Assembly (NCBI RefSeq): GCF_024346875.1
Contig: NZ_AP024872.1
Coordinates: 558,001-622,000, forward strand
From: Vibrio gallicus
GTDB lineage: Bacteria > Pseudomonadota > Gammaproteobacteria > Enterobacterales > Vibrionaceae
Direction of reading: 5' to 3'
DNA length: 64,000 nucleotides
Shown: positions 1-8,786 of the stretch, piece by piece
Numbering within the stretch: position 1 is the first letter of the stretch
Layout: each line of letters starts with the position of its first letter
Program-made: the position numbers and the translations under genes
The notes under the pieces: generated by a model
Database searches by the model: none
What the model saw: only the letters and a program-made list of their open reading frames with translations
What the model was told of the DNA's origin: nothing

Positions 1-1
1 A

Positions 2-151
2 CTGTTACAAGGTGTGGGACGTTATATCGCAATGCTGGCTTTGGCGCTGTGCCTAGTGGTGTTCTTTTTTATTGGAATAGTTATGAGCTATGCGGTGATT
101 GTTCTGGTTTTGCTGTGGTTGGTAATTCCCAAATTTACATCACCTGCATAG
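2..151 (+). CDS. C-terminal end of a membrane protein (partial)
   Basis: An open frame enters from the left edge and stops at TAG (149-151). It encodes about 49 residues, of which roughly 30 form one or two strongly hydrophobic segments (MLALALCLVVFFFIGIVM, then AVIVLVLLWLVI), ending in a short polar tail. This is the end of an integral membrane protein. The family cannot be told from so little sequence. Confidence 0.6.
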   Translation: MLQGVGRYIAMLALALCLVVFFFIGIVMSYAVIVLVLLWLVIPKFTSPA

Positions 152-167
152 TCTTTAAGTATGGCTT

Positions 168-515
168 TTAAGCGAACAGTTCAGCGTTTTTCTGTTTGAT
201 CTTGTTGAGATCTTTTTCTTCAATATGAGAAATAACAAAGCCGCGGTGCAGCAAGTTTCGAATATATATGCGATTATAAACCGCCGCAATCGCGATATTT
301 AAAAGCGTACCAAACGCAGATACATAGGCAAAATACCCCGGTCCTACCCACACAGAAAGAATGGTTGGCACAACTAAGATCAATACCCACAACCAATCTC
401 GTCGTGCTAGTGGAACAAACATTCCACAAAAAAGTAGTGACCATGAAAAACCAAGTGGAGCTTCTTTAACTGCGCCAGACTCGTTATTCTTTAATGTGAT
501 TTTTGCATATGCCAT
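168..515 (-). CDS. Small inner-membrane protein, HrgC-like (tentative)
   Basis: 115 residues. A short polar N-terminus is followed by APLGFSWSLLFCGMFVPLARRDW, the phenylalanine/proline-rich turn seen in small HrgC/DUF2628-type membrane proteins, then two further hydrophobic segments (about residues 43-58 and 62-80) and a charged lysine/glutamate-rich tail. It probably sits in the inner membrane. The function is unknown. It converges with the partial gene at the left edge, and the family assignment is from memory. Confidence 0.6.
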   Translation of the reverse strand: MAYAKITLKNNESGAVKEAPLGFSWSLLFCGMFVPLARRDWLWVLILVVPTILSVWVGPGYFAYVSAFGTLLNIAIAAVYNRIYIRNLLHRGFVISHIEEKDLNKIKQKNAELFA

Positions 516-583
516 ATTGATGTGCCTTTGAATGTACAGCGCTACATTCTCGGCCTATTTACTGCATAAATCTGCATACAAAC

Positions 584-1153
584 TTAAGATTTTAAATTTG
601 ACTCAAATTCACTGCGCAATAACCCATACTGATATTCGTCTCCCCAGCTTCCCTTAAAAAAGATGTTCTGTACAAAATGGGCCTCTCGGCGAAAACCAAG
701 TTTCTCTAATAATTTATAAGAGGCTTGGTTTAGGGTATCGGTTGTGGCGGTTATGCGGTGTCTTTTAAGATCCGTGAACACGTATTCTACAAAGCGGCTC
801 ACCGCTTCGAAAGCAACCTGTTGTCTTTGATAATCTGGTGCGACAGTAAAGCCAATCTCTATTTGATCCTCATCCACAAAATGGACCGCTATATCCCCTA
901 CCAGATCATCCTCATTTTGAGATGCTATAGCCAGTTGCCACCAGCTATCATTCTCCCCAAAGCGGGAGTAATCCATGCGCTTAAATAGGCTCATCGCATC
1001 ATCAATAGAATAATCACTCCAACTTTGATATTTGGTTACCTCATCATTGGCTCGATATCGCGCAAAAGCCGCGAGATCCTTTTCTTGAAATGGGCGCACA
1101 ACAAAGCGAGTGGTAGTCAATATAGGAACAGATAGATGAGTAGGATTAGACAT
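584..1153 (-). CDS. GNAT family N-acetyltransferase (RimJ/RimL type)
   Basis: About 189 residues from the chosen start. It opens with LTTTRFVVRPFQEKDLAAFARYRANDEV, the usual start of RimJ/RimL-like acetyltransferases. Later come IGFTVAPDYQRQQVAFEAVSRF (acetyl-CoA binding loop; the usual Q/RGxGxA is changed to QRQQVA) and NQASYKLLEKLGFRREA near the end, where these enzymes finish the fold. The family transfers acetyl from acetyl-CoA to an amine; the substrate is unknown. An upstream in-frame start at 1189 would overlap the NUDIX gene. The ATG at 1153 has a GGGAAA ribosome site and is preferred. It is probably co-transcribed with the NUDIX gene. Confidence 0.85.
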   Translation of the reverse strand: MSNPTHLSVPILTTTRFVVRPFQEKDLAAFARYRANDEVTKYQSWSDYSIDDAMSLFKRMDYSRFGENDSWWQLAIASQNEDDLVGDIAVHFVDEDQIEIGFTVAPDYQRQQVAFEAVSRFVEYVFTDLKRHRITATTDTLNQASYKLLEKLGFRREAHFVQNIFFKGSWGDEYQYGLLRSEFESNLKS

Positions 1154-1181
1154 GATTTTCCCGTGATTAATGGTGGTGGTA

Positions 1182-1709
1182 TTATGCAACAGGCAATAGC
1201 TCTTTTTGAATAAGGTGTAGCAGGAAGGTTTCGCGCTGGATACTTAACCCTTGTTTGGCACTTTGAGCCATGGTTTTTTCATTATGTGCAATGGCATCTA
1301 CCAGCGGCACCCATTGGGCCTGCATTCCATTTTTGATCTCGTACTCTTCAAAATTAGGCTCTCCCAATTCGCTGTCCACATCACAGGTAAAACAGTACGA
1401 GTGCATGTGCATTACATCGGCATCATCTTTATGCCAAGGTCTAAATTCCTCATACACCCCGAATGGCTTAATATTACGGATATTTACAGCACCCGTTTCT
1501 TCTTCAAGCTCGCGCACCATACCTTTGATCAGATCTTCGTCCTGCTCTAGGCCTCCACCCGGTAGCGAATAGTCCTCATAACGCTCGGTATACAAAAGCA
1601 GAATTTTGTCACCCTGTAACGCAATGGCGCGTGTTGCCATTCTCTGAACGATACAGACTTTATCCAAATGTACTATATCGGGATGGGTTGCAGTGTGGAG
1701 ATGACGCAT
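1182..1709 (-). CDS. NUDIX hydrolase
   Basis: 175 residues. The Nudix box GX5EX7REUXEEXGU is present as GGGLEQDEDLIKGMVRELEE followed by ETGA, so the metal-binding glutamates are intact. NUDIX enzymes cleave nucleoside diphosphates linked to another group; the substrate cannot be predicted. It lies just upstream of the GNAT gene on the same strand with about 28 bases between them, so a two-gene operon is likely. Confidence 0.9.
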   Translation of the reverse strand: MRHLHTATHPDIVHLDKVCIVQRMATRAIALQGDKILLLYTERYEDYSLPGGGLEQDEDLIKGMVRELEEETGAVNIRNIKPFGVYEEFRPWHKDDADVMHMHSYCFTCDVDSELGEPNFEEYEIKNGMQAQWVPLVDAIAHNEKTMAQSAKQGLSIQRETFLLHLIQKELLPVA

Positions 1710-1788
1710 ACGTAAAGCTCTATGTTAATGTTCAATGGCGCAGTATGCCATTAACCCCGTGACAGGTGAATCCACACACTACATAGCA

Positions 1789-3030
1789 TTAGCTAAAATC
1801 CAGTTTAACTGCCCTGCCGTTACCCACGACTTGATTGCTGTATGCCCAACCACAGTGAGTTACCAATCGCTCAGTTAACTCTAATCCCAATCCAAATCCA
1901 AGGTCTTGTTGCCCAATAGGGTCATGGCTACTCTCATTAACAATCAGTAATCTGCAACCAGTTTGAGTAATGATGACTTTGCCGTTGTAGGTATGTTGAA
2001 ACGCGTTTCTGATCAGGTTAGTAATCACAATACGGCACAATGCCGCCGAAGCGACCAGCTCGGTATCATCTGTAGTAACCGTCGCTACCACCCCCTTGCC
2101 ATCGAGCAGATATCGCAATTCATAATCCAGCTGGCTGACTAACTCTCCAAGCCGTAATGACTCAACGGGTAAGCTTTTTTGTTGAGGTCTATTTAGCCAC
2201 AACAGTGTCTCGGTGAGATCGCCCATAGTATAAGTTGCTCGTTCAACCCTTTGCAAAACCTGTTGTTGTTTGGCTACAGACACACCCTTTTGTTGCATCT
2301 TACGTAATAACTCAGTATTGCTACGAATAACGGCAATTGGCGTACGCAGTTCATGGCTGGCATAGCCCAAAAAGCGCTGTTCGCGCTCTAGCCCTTCTTG
2401 TACTGAGCTAAGGCTTGATTGAATAATTTGTGCCAATGTATTGAGCTCTGCGTACCTAAAGTCAGGAATAGGCTCATTGAGATTATGCTTATCAAGAACA
2501 CTAGCCCAATTTTTTAAGCCCCGCACTGGGTTTGATACCTTGCGTATCAGCAGTATTAGGGTCACTCCGAGCAGAACAATGGCTAACAATCCAAATAGTA
2601 ATATATAGCCAAATCTGGGATTGTTACTTCCGGCAAAGCGGCGACTATGCTCTATCGAGATATAGCGTGTCTCACCTTGCTCTTGCAAACGCATCACAAA
2701 GTAGCCTGCCTTAGGGTGACCAAATAGAGGGAACCCATCAATGGATTTCATCAACACGTCGTTGGTTAAATCTTGTTCGTCAAAGCGCTGTTGAATTATC
2801 GGCGGCAGATCTTGCCAGCGACTTGCCACCGTTAAGTCACGCTTGTACAAGGGATGGTCGTCACTCACTTTCTGGTAAAAAGCGTAGGAATGCATATGTT
2901 CTTTCATGCCGACATCCATACCCGCAAAGAAATAATTTATCGCAACCCCTGACATGGCTAAAATGGCCAGTGAGCCGGCTACAAACATAGCGCCAACCAC
3001 ATACAATCGCAGGCTAGACCTTAATTTCAT
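1789..3030 (-). CDS. Sensor histidine kinase (HisKA/HATPase_c)
   Basis: 413 residues. One membrane segment lies at about 10-35, a periplasmic sensor region of about 105 residues follows, and a second membrane segment lies at 141-162. A linker then leads to the HisKA dimerisation helix with the phospho-acceptor in GYASHELRTP (His226). The ATP domain has an N box (NLIRNAFQHTY) and a G box (DLGFGLGLELTERL). It overlaps the preceding response regulator gene by 4 bases, so the two form a coupled pair. The layout resembles the Vibrio VprAB/CarRS pair, which controls lipid A modification, but that identity is only a suggestion. Confidence 0.92.
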   Translation of the reverse strand: MKLRSSLRLYVVGAMFVAGSLAILAMSGVAINYFFAGMDVGMKEHMHSYAFYQKVSDDHPLYKRDLTVASRWQDLPPIIQQRFDEQDLTNDVLMKSIDGFPLFGHPKAGYFVMRLQEQGETRYISIEHSRRFAGSNNPRFGYILLFGLLAIVLLGVTLILLIRKVSNPVRGLKNWASVLDKHNLNEPIPDFRYAELNTLAQIIQSSLSSVQEGLEREQRFLGYASHELRTPIAVIRSNTELLRKMQQKGVSVAKQQQVLQRVERATYTMGDLTETLLWLNRPQQKSLPVESLRLGELVSQLDYELRYLLDGKGVVATVTTDDTELVASAALCRIVITNLIRNAFQHTYNGKVIITQTGCRLLIVNESSHDPIGQQDLGFGLGLELTERLVTHCGWAYSNQVVGNGRAVKLDFS

Positions 3031-3725
3031 ACGCTCTCCTTTAACACAAAGCCCTGCCCAACAACGGTATGAATCAATTTGTGGTCAAAGTTGGCATCGA
3101 CGGCTTTACGCAGGTTAAACATATGTACTTTTAAGCTATTACTATCTGGCTGCTCATCACCCCAAACGCCCTGTATCAGGCGTTCTCTACTCACGATGTT
3201 GGGGCTATCACGCATCAGGGTTTCAAGGAGCTTCATTGCGATAGGTGATAACTTTAGTTGCACCCCATTGCGACTTGCCGTTCTGGTGGTTAACTCCAAT
3301 ACCAGATCCGCTACCTTAAGCCGATTGACCTCACCGCTGCGACGCCTTGATAAAACCTGCGCGCGCACGATGAGTTCTTGCATCGCAAACGGCTTAATCA
3401 GGTAATCATCAGCACCAATAGAGAACCCTTTTAACTTATCTTCAAGGGTATCTCTTGCGGTTAACATTAGGATTGGCACATCAATACCTTGCGCCCTCAA
3501 CCGCTCACACACACCTAAACCACTCAACTTAGGCAAATTAAGGTCTAGAATCACCACGTCGTAATGATTATCTCGGATTAGGTTATACCCAGACACCCCA
3601 TTTGCAGCATGATCACAGGCTATATCCTCAAGCTCGAGGTAATCCACAATGGCCGTAGCAAGGTCAAGGTCATCCTCTACCAATAAAAACTGTAAGCTAC
3701 CTTTATGCATTATTCTATATTCCAT
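3027..3725 (-). CDS. OmpR-family response regulator
   Basis: Up to 232 residues. The receiver domain has acidic residues in LLVEDDLDLA, the phospho-acceptor Asp in VVILDLNLPKLSG, and the TARD and KPF switch residues. The C-terminal winged helix ends RKAVDANFDHKLIHTVVGQG, as in OmpR/PhoB proteins. Two starts are possible, ATG at 3725 and ATG at 3710; the second gives the usual short N-terminus. It is the first gene of the two-component operon and diverges from the lipoprotein gene at 3942, whose promoter region it shares and may control. Confidence 0.92.
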   Translation of the reverse strand: MEYRIMHKGSLQFLLVEDDLDLATAIVDYLELEDIACDHAANGVSGYNLIRDNHYDVVILDLNLPKLSGLGVCERLRAQGIDVPILMLTARDTLEDKLKGFSIGADDYLIKPFAMQELIVRAQVLSRRRSGEVNRLKVADLVLELTTRTASRNGVQLKLSPIAMKLLETLMRDSPNIVSRERLIQGVWGDEQPDSNSLKVHMFNLRKAVDANFDHKLIHTVVGQGFVLKESV

Positions 3726-3941
3726 TACTCAATCGAAGGCTCGTTGCTCGCTACACTAACAAAGCTTGGGTTAAGGGCGGGTTAATATTTGACCCTTGCC
3801 CAAATAACACCCAGCCCTATCAACACCTATAATTATCAAACAAATTTTGTTGAGCGGATTTTTGTTAGCTATTGAATTAATTAAGATATCTCGTACACTG
3901 AAAGGAATAACTCATATATTAGAGTCTGTGGAGCCACAAGA

Positions 3942-4229
3942 ATGAAAAAAAGTCTATTGTTGACCGTTATTGCAGGTAGCGCCATCCTTGCAGGGTGTGC
4001 CAGTGAATCAAATGAATATACCGTAAAAGACTGGGATCCGGTGACCAGCAAGGCATCCACCTATTGCGTGCAAGAAGGTTATGATATCGTTCGTGCTAAT
4101 GAGAACGACAAACGCAACACCTATTGCGAAATCTCAGATAGTGAAAAGTACGAAATCTGGGACTATTACTATCAAAATCATGAAGATGAACGTCCTGACG
4201 ACCAACCGGCACAAGACACTCAATCTTAA
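3942..4229 (+). CDS. Small lipoprotein of unknown function
   Basis: 95 residues. A lipoprotein signal (MKKSLLLTVIAGSAILAGC) has its lipobox at LAGC. The mature part is about 76 residues, acidic, rich in Tyr and Asp/Glu, and has two further cysteines (TYCVQEGY and TYCEIS) that could form a disulfide. It should be anchored in the outer membrane. It is transcribed away from the two-component operon and followed by a strong terminator. Confidence 0.8.
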   Translation: MKKSLLLTVIAGSAILAGCASESNEYTVKDWDPVTSKASTYCVQEGYDIVRANENDKRNTYCEISDSEKYEIWDYYYQNHEDERPDDQPAQDTQS

Positions 4230-4234
4230 TAATT

Positions 4235-4262
4235 ATCCCCATCATCCGATGGGGATTTTTTT
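4235..4262 (+). terminator. Rho-independent terminator after the small lipoprotein gene
   Basis: A perfect 9-bp stem ATCCCCATC / GATGGGGAT with a 4-base loop is followed by seven T residues. It ends exactly at the stop codon of the convergent OsmC gene. Confidence 0.9.
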
Positions 4263-4659
4263 ATGCTATTTCCCAAGTATGAGTCATCTCAACGCCCTTA
4301 TCGAGCATTAAGCATACCGAACAGTATTTCTGCAATGAGTCTGCGGTTACCTGGGCAACCAATTCAGGGTCAAGATCCGTTCCGGATACCTCAAAATGGA
4401 TGTTTATAGACGTAAAGTATTTAGGTGCTACATCACGGCGCTCGCTAGATAACTTCGCCACACAGCCAGTAACCGATTGCCCTGCGCTTTTTAGCCCATC
4501 AACAACGTCAACTGAGCTACAGCCCCCTGCCGCGATTAGAACCATCTCCATTGGGCTTGGTGCAGATTTGCCACCATTGCCATCCAATACCACAGAATGC
4601 CCAGATTGAGATTCACCGATAAATTTAAGCCCATCAACCCATGATACTGTTGCTTGCAT
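4261..4659 (-). CDS. OsmC family protein (YhfA-like)
   Basis: About 132 residues. The features of the OsmC/YhfA family are present: the substrate-side PSPMEMVLIAAGGCSSVDVV segment with one peroxidatic-type cysteine, and the second conserved cysteine region QKYCSVCLML near the end. Characterised OsmC proteins reduce organic hydroperoxides with these two cysteines; the YhfA branch is less well defined. A GTG codon at 4668 is an alternative start, but it forms part of the AAGGTGG ribosome site that serves the ATG at 4659. Confidence 0.88.
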   Translation of the reverse strand: MQATVSWVDGLKFIGESQSGHSVVLDGNGGKSAPSPMEMVLIAAGGCSSVDVVDGLKSAGQSVTGCVAKLSSERRDVAPKYFTSINIHFEVSGTDLDPELVAQVTADSLQKYCSVCLMLDKGVEMTHTWEIA

Positions 4660-4680
4660 AACTACCACCTTTTTTAATTA

Positions 4681-4998
4681 GTTTGGCTACTATACCCAAA
4701 TAGTGGGTTGAGGTTAATTATTGCCGGCAACTAATTTACTGGATTTGTTCACAACCACTATCGCCAATTCACCAGCTGATGAGTTTGCAGCAATATGGCG
4801 AAATTGTAATCTTTAAAAGATATTAATTAAAAATGCCTACCGAGTAACAGAAATGAAAATCAGCGCTTAAAACTGTTGGTTATCTCGTTGACTTATAAGC
4901 CATTAACCATAGACTGGATTTGCTAGGGTGAGAGAGGCACAATTAAAAATGCCTCCCCCTTTTAATCGCTATATTTTTATTGTTAAGGAAATTCGACA
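4681..4998 (+). promoter_or_regulatory. Long intergenic leader of the cold-shock gene
   Basis: 318 bases without a gene. It holds two copies of the 14-mer AATTAAAAATGCCT (4825-4838 and 4941-4954). The second copy forms the loop and 3' arm of a hairpin GAGGCA-N10-TGCCTC (4934-4955). A ribosome site TTAAGGAAATT lies just before the cold-shock ATG. Cold-shock mRNAs commonly carry long structured leaders, so the hairpin may be part of a thermosensing 5' UTR. No promoter was assigned with confidence. Confidence 0.45.
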
Positions 4999-5208
4999 AT
5001 GTCAAACGCAGTAACCGGCACCGTAAAATGGTTCAACGAGACTAAAGGCTTTGGTTTTATCCAACAAGAAAACGGCCCTGACGTCTTCGCACACTTCTCA
5101 GCAATTGTTGGTGACGGTTTCCGTACCCTTGCCGAGGGGCAAAAAGTAGAATTTGTTGTAACTGATGGACAAAAAGGTCCACAAGCAGAACAAATCAAAG
5201 CGGTATAA
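4999..5208 (+). CDS. CspA-family cold-shock protein
   Basis: 69 residues, the standard length. The RNP1 motif (KGFGFIQ) and RNP2 motif (DVFAHFSAI) are intact, starting from [12 protein letters not shown]. It is an RNA chaperone that binds single-stranded nucleic acid in the cytoplasm. Which paralogue it is cannot be told by reading. The long structured leader upstream fits cold-inducible control. Confidence 0.95.
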   Translation: MSNAVTGTVKWFNETKGFGFIQQENGPDVFAHFSAIVGDGFRTLAEGQKVEFVVTDGQKGPQAEQIKAV

Positions 5209-5215
5209 TTCGCTA

Positions 5216-5235
5216 GGGCCGATGTAAATCGGCCC
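5216..5235 (+). terminator. Hairpin after the cold-shock gene
   Basis: A perfect 8-bp stem GGGCCGAT / ATCGGCCC with loop GTAA starts 7 bases after the stop. The following tract (GATTCCTTCC) is only weakly T-rich, so termination may be partial. Confidence 0.55.
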
Positions 5236-5315
5236 GATTCCTTCCATTTATCAATACCTTCAGCCAACAAATTTGGTTATAATCGCGCCACACTTCTACT
5301 GCCTGGCACCCTATC

Positions 5316-5849
5316 TTGGCTCTCAAACCGACTATATATAAATTTCGCGTTAATCTAGCGGACACCAATCAAAACAAATTCGACGACTTCAATCTAACCG
5401 TTGCACTGCATCCGTCAGAAACAAACGAACGTATGCTGGCTCGAATTGTTGCTTTTGCTCTCAATTACACCCCTGAACTCACCTTTACTAAAGGTTTATC
5501 TGACCAAGAGCAGCCTGATATTTGGCTACATGATGACAGCGGTATAACTAAGACATGGATTGAGGTGGGTGAACCGAGTTATGAACGCCTGAAAAAAGCG
5601 ACTCGATTGGCTGAAACAGTAAAGGTCTACCCATTTGCTGACTCTAAATCTCAGGTATGGTTTGACAAAAACCAGTCTAAACTCTCTAAGCTCGACCTTT
5701 CAGTGACCAAACTCGATGGCGAAGCCTTATTAAATCTGGTTGCGGGGCTGCAAAGAACCAATGATTTAAGCGTAATGTGTAGCGAAGACAGTATCTATCT
5801 CACCCTGGGTGAAATAAGTTCAGAGTTCAGATTACAGCCATTGCAATAA
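5316..5849 (+). CDS. yaeQ: YaeQ family protein
   Basis: 177 residues, close to the family length of about 180. It begins MALKPTIYKFRVNLAD and contains VALHPSETNERMLARIVAFAL and DIWLHDDSG...WIEVGEPSYERLKKA, which are typical of YaeQ, a PD-(D/E)XK-fold protein of uncertain role. The start is an unusual TTG at 5316, placed so because the conserved N-terminus begins there and no ATG or GTG is available nearby. Confidence 0.88.
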   Translation: MALKPTIYKFRVNLADTNQNKFDDFNLTVALHPSETNERMLARIVAFALNYTPELTFTKGLSDQEQPDIWLHDDSGITKTWIEVGEPSYERLKKATRLAETVKVYPFADSKSQVWFDKNQSKLSKLDLSVTKLDGEALLNLVAGLQRTNDLSVMCSEDSIYLTLGEISSEFRLQPLQ

Positions 5850-5897
5850 TACAAGATGCATTCCTGGGCTGACACCTAAGGAATGCGACATATTGTA

Positions 5898-6557
5898 TTA
5901 ATCGTCACTTCGCTGATTCAATCCCGCGCTCACTAAGCTAGACACCAAGATAGCCAGATAGAACACCCCCGCTACCGCCTCAAAGTATGCGACAAAACGG
6001 GTTAATGGTTCCGTAGGGGCAATCACGCCGTAACCGACCGATGTCATAGTAATAAAACTGAAGTAGATCATCCGCGACAGGTTATCTAGCCAAGGTCCGT
6101 ACTCAATACCGTTAAATCCGCCACCGAGTAACTCCAGCAACAGCAACTGAACGAACGCGAACCACAAACCCATCATCAAATAGATGCAAATCGAACCCAC
6201 AATCTGATTTTTGTCTATTTTAGGCGCTTTTAGCACCAAACGAGTGGCGTATTTCAAGTACTGCCCGATAAAGATAATCAAAGCCGATAACGACACTAAT
6301 GCCAGATTTGCCGCCTCTAATATAGACACAGTGGCAGAGATAAGTACCAATACAATTAAGAATCCAAGCCAGCCGCGGGTAAAAATCCGCTGTTTGTCTA
6401 TCCCTAAAGTAGATGCTGACATGCACGCCAATAGTCCAACCAGCACCACTCCCTGTCCAGTATCAAAAAACTGCTCTAATACCGAACAACCAAACAGCAA
6501 CAATACCAATGCAACCAATAGAAATAAGAAGTTATCACGCTCGGTTAACTTCGCCAT
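5898..6557 (-). CDS. Two-pore-helix type potassium channel protein
   Basis: 219 residues. The N-terminal half has about four hydrophobic segments. The C-terminal part carries a pore loop with the selectivity filter TMTSVGYG in SFITMTSVGYGVIAPTEP, followed by a last membrane helix. This is an Ion_trans_2-type potassium channel in the inner membrane, with no obvious cytoplasmic RCK domain. Its start overlaps the stop of the upstream AI-2E family gene by one base (TAATG), which indicates translational coupling. Confidence 0.88.
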   Translation of the reverse strand: MAKLTERDNFLFLLVALVLLLFGCSVLEQFFDTGQGVVLVGLLACMSASTLGIDKQRIFTRGWLGFLIVLVLISATVSILEAANLALVSLSALIIFIGQYLKYATRLVLKAPKIDKNQIVGSICIYLMMGLWFAFVQLLLLELLGGGFNGIEYGPWLDNLSRMIYFSFITMTSVGYGVIAPTEPLTRFVAYFEAVAGVFYLAILVSSLVSAGLNQRSDD

Positions 6558-7651
6558 TATTGACTACTTCCCTTTGCCTCAGGAGCGGCGTCGACATCAA
6601 CCTCAGATTGCTCAATCCAAGCTAAGAATAAACGGTGCGTCACCGCCAATACCACAGCCCCAACAAACAAGCCAACAATGCCCGACATTGCCATACCACC
6701 GATAGCACCAAGTAGAATAACCAGCATTGGAATATCGGTACCACGTCCCATCAACATAGGTTTTAAGATTGCATCACTGGCACTGACTAAAACACACCAA
6801 ATCGTAAATAGGGTTGCGGCAAGTGTGGAGTCAGTAGTCCAAGCAAAGATAATCGCTGGGATAAGCGCCAAAATAGGCGGCAGTTGAATAATTGCCACAA
6901 TCAATACTGCAACGACCCATAGACCTGCAAATGGTGTTCCAATCAGATAAAGACCAATCGAAGCCATAATGGCTTGTGTAACCGCAACCCCGATGACGCC
7001 TTGCACCACACTACGCACCGTTGATTTTGCTATCTGAGTAAACTGAACCCCATACTCTCCAGCTAAGCGAACCGATATTTGTTGGAATACTCGCTCGCAG
7101 CTCTGGGCATTTGACATAAACACACCTGCGATCAGTAGCGATATAACAAACTGCAAGATGCCACCACCAAGCGTACCAATAGCAGAAGCGACACTGCCTA
7201 ATACACTTTTTATTTCATCAGAATATTGGGTCATGGTGCTCAACAGATTGGCAGAGATGCCAAGCAGTGTTGCATACACCCTTTCACCAATGAAAGGCCA
7301 TGACTTTACTGACTCGGAAGGAGGCTTAAGTTCAAAAGTGCCGTCTTGAATATTGCCATAAACATCACTGGCACTAGCAAACAGGCTATCGGAGACTAAA
7401 TAGGTTGGGACAACCAAAATCAACACCCCCACTAGAGACAGTAACCAACTGGCTTTAGCTTGAGAAAGGCGTAACTTAGATTGCATTGTTTTGGCAACAG
7501 GGAACAAAGCGGTGGCGATAATCGCTCCCCATACCACCAGCAGCATAAAGGGTCTTAATATTTCATAACACCAATATAAAAGCAGCCCAATGATTGTGAC
7601 TTTAATAAAGGCATCAATCGCCTGCTTTGAAAATTCTTTTGAGGTGACCAT
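6557..7651 (-). CDS. AI-2E family transporter / PerM-like permease
   Basis: 364 residues with about eight membrane segments. The late GTDIPMLVILLGAIGGMAMSGIVGLFVGAVVLAV segment is the hallmark of the AI-2E/PerM (UPF0118) family. Members export varied small molecules or act as sodium/proton antiporters; the family name should not be read as proof of autoinducer transport. It is the first gene of a two-gene operon with the potassium channel, which hints at a role in ion or osmotic balance. Confidence 0.88.
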   Translation of the reverse strand: MVTSKEFSKQAIDAFIKVTIIGLLLYWCYEILRPFMLLVVWGAIIATALFPVAKTMQSKLRLSQAKASWLLSLVGVLILVVPTYLVSDSLFASASDVYGNIQDGTFELKPPSESVKSWPFIGERVYATLLGISANLLSTMTQYSDEIKSVLGSVASAIGTLGGGILQFVISLLIAGVFMSNAQSCERVFQQISVRLAGEYGVQFTQIAKSTVRSVVQGVIGVAVTQAIMASIGLYLIGTPFAGLWVVAVLIVAIIQLPPILALIPAIIFAWTTDSTLAATLFTIWCVLVSASDAILKPMLMGRGTDIPMLVILLGAIGGMAMSGIVGLFVGAVVLAVTHRLFLAWIEQSEVDVDAAPEAKGSSQ

Positions 7652-7793
7652 ATCTCTTCCTTGTGATAATTCTACCCATAAGCGTAGGCTAGAAATTTAT
7701 CTAAGTGTAAGAAAAGACAAGGAATTTAAGATATTTTATTTCGCATGAAGTTTAGAGCTAACTATGGTTAGAAATAGAACAACGCATAACAAT

Positions 7794-7828
7794 AAAGCCG
7801 CTCATTAGGCAGGCCAATGAGCGGCTTT
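7794..7828 (-). terminator. Terminator of the 7873-8499 gene
   Basis: A perfect 13-bp stem AAAGCCGCTCATT / AATGAGCGGCTTT with a 9-base loop, about 45 bases after the stop of the small outer-membrane protein gene. Confidence 0.85.
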
Positions 7829-7872
7829 GAACCAACTGCGTAACAGCTAGTTAAAATTCAGTTTTTAATCGC

Positions 7873-8499
7873 TTAGTTAAACGCGAAACGGATACCGATA
7901 GCAGCATCTACACCGAAGTGGAAATCATCAGGCACGTTTACACGTGGAGCCAATGACGCGTAGCCATCCCACTCAGGAGCAAACTGCCAATCAACGCCTA
8001 GCGGTACACGGATACCGTAATCATTGAAGTGTTTGCTTTCGTCACGTTCCCAATAGCCGTAGTAGCCATTGCCATAGTCGCGATAGCCATTGTGCCAATG
8101 GTGACAGTTGCCATTTGCATCTACGCTGTCGCAGTAGTTGCGATAGTTGTTGCCATATGGGTGCTGTACCCAGTGACCGTTATCGCCGTGCCATGTTTTG
8201 TCAAAATCATAGAAACCACCCACGCTTACATAGTATGTAAACGGTAGGCGCGGAGTGAATCGCTTATCTTTAACAACAAGGTAATCCGCAGAAAGGCCAT
8301 CGTTACCAACAAATGCATCTACAGTGTGGAAAAACTCAGCCGTAAGACCAAAGCCTTGGTCAAAACCTACACCAACCTTAAAATCCGCCTGGTTTGAGTA
8401 GCTACGTGGCGTAGTATTCACTGATTTACCTGTATCCGCGTGAGCGGCAACAGAAGTTAGAAGCACACTTGCTGCAACTAAAGCTTTAACTTTATTCAT
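7873..8499 (-). CDS. Secreted beta-barrel-like protein of unknown function
   Basis: 208 residues. A cleavable signal peptide (MNKVKALVAASVLLTSVAAHA, cut after AHA) comes first. The mature protein alternates short beta segments with aromatic ends and closes with AAIGIRFAFN, like small outer-membrane barrels. A central loop (about residues 105-150) is packed with Tyr, Asn, His and Gly (HPYGNNYRNYCDS...NCHHWHNGYRDYGNGYYGYW) with two cysteines. The function is unknown. A good CRP-like site lies about 50 bases upstream, and a strong terminator follows. Confidence 0.75.
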   Translation of the reverse strand: MNKVKALVAASVLLTSVAAHADTGKSVNTTPRSYSNQADFKVGVGFDQGFGLTAEFFHTVDAFVGNDGLSADYLVVKDKRFTPRLPFTYYVSVGGFYDFDKTWHGDNGHWVQHPYGNNYRNYCDSVDANGNCHHWHNGYRDYGNGYYGYWERDESKHFNDYGIRVPLGVDWQFAPEWDGYASLAPRVNVPDDFHFGVDAAIGIRFAFN

Positions 8500-8548
8500 G
8501 AGATTCCTGTCATTAATTTAATTAATCGATATTACCCTGCTAACTAAG

Positions 8549-8564
8549 CGTGACAAGTATCACA
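8549..8564 (-). promoter_or_regulatory. Predicted CRP-binding site
   Basis: On the minus strand the sequence TGTGATACTTGTCACG matches the CRP consensus TGTGA-N6-TCACA at 9 of 10 informative bases. It is about 50 bases upstream of the start of the secreted barrel-like protein gene, a plausible place for activation. Confidence 0.5.
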
Positions 8565-8737
8565 GATTCTCTTAAAAAAGTTCAATAAATATTGCTATTT
8601 CGTCTGTAAAGATATTTTCCATAAATGTGCAATATGCGTTAAATAGTCATTACTGACTTGTCGCTGACATATTACTAACATTCATCAGACTTACTCAGGT
8701 TGCATTAAGACAAACATGCACATTTCAATGGAATAGG

Positions 8738-8743
8738 TATAAT
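8738..8743 (+). promoter_or_regulatory. -10 element for the carboxytetrahydropterin-synthase-like gene
   Basis: A perfect TATAAT lies 44 bases before the preferred TTG start. No good -35 box is evident. A transcript from here would leave almost no leader before the TTG at 8757, which supports the later start at 8787. Confidence 0.45.
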
Positions 8744-8786
8744 ACTGGGCGTTATATTGCCGACTATCATCAACAAGGAAATTAGC

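Noticed and set aside
5038..5270. Minus-strand frame opposite the cold-shock gene
   Set aside because: It is a mirror frame of the conserved cold-shock protein and its hairpin.
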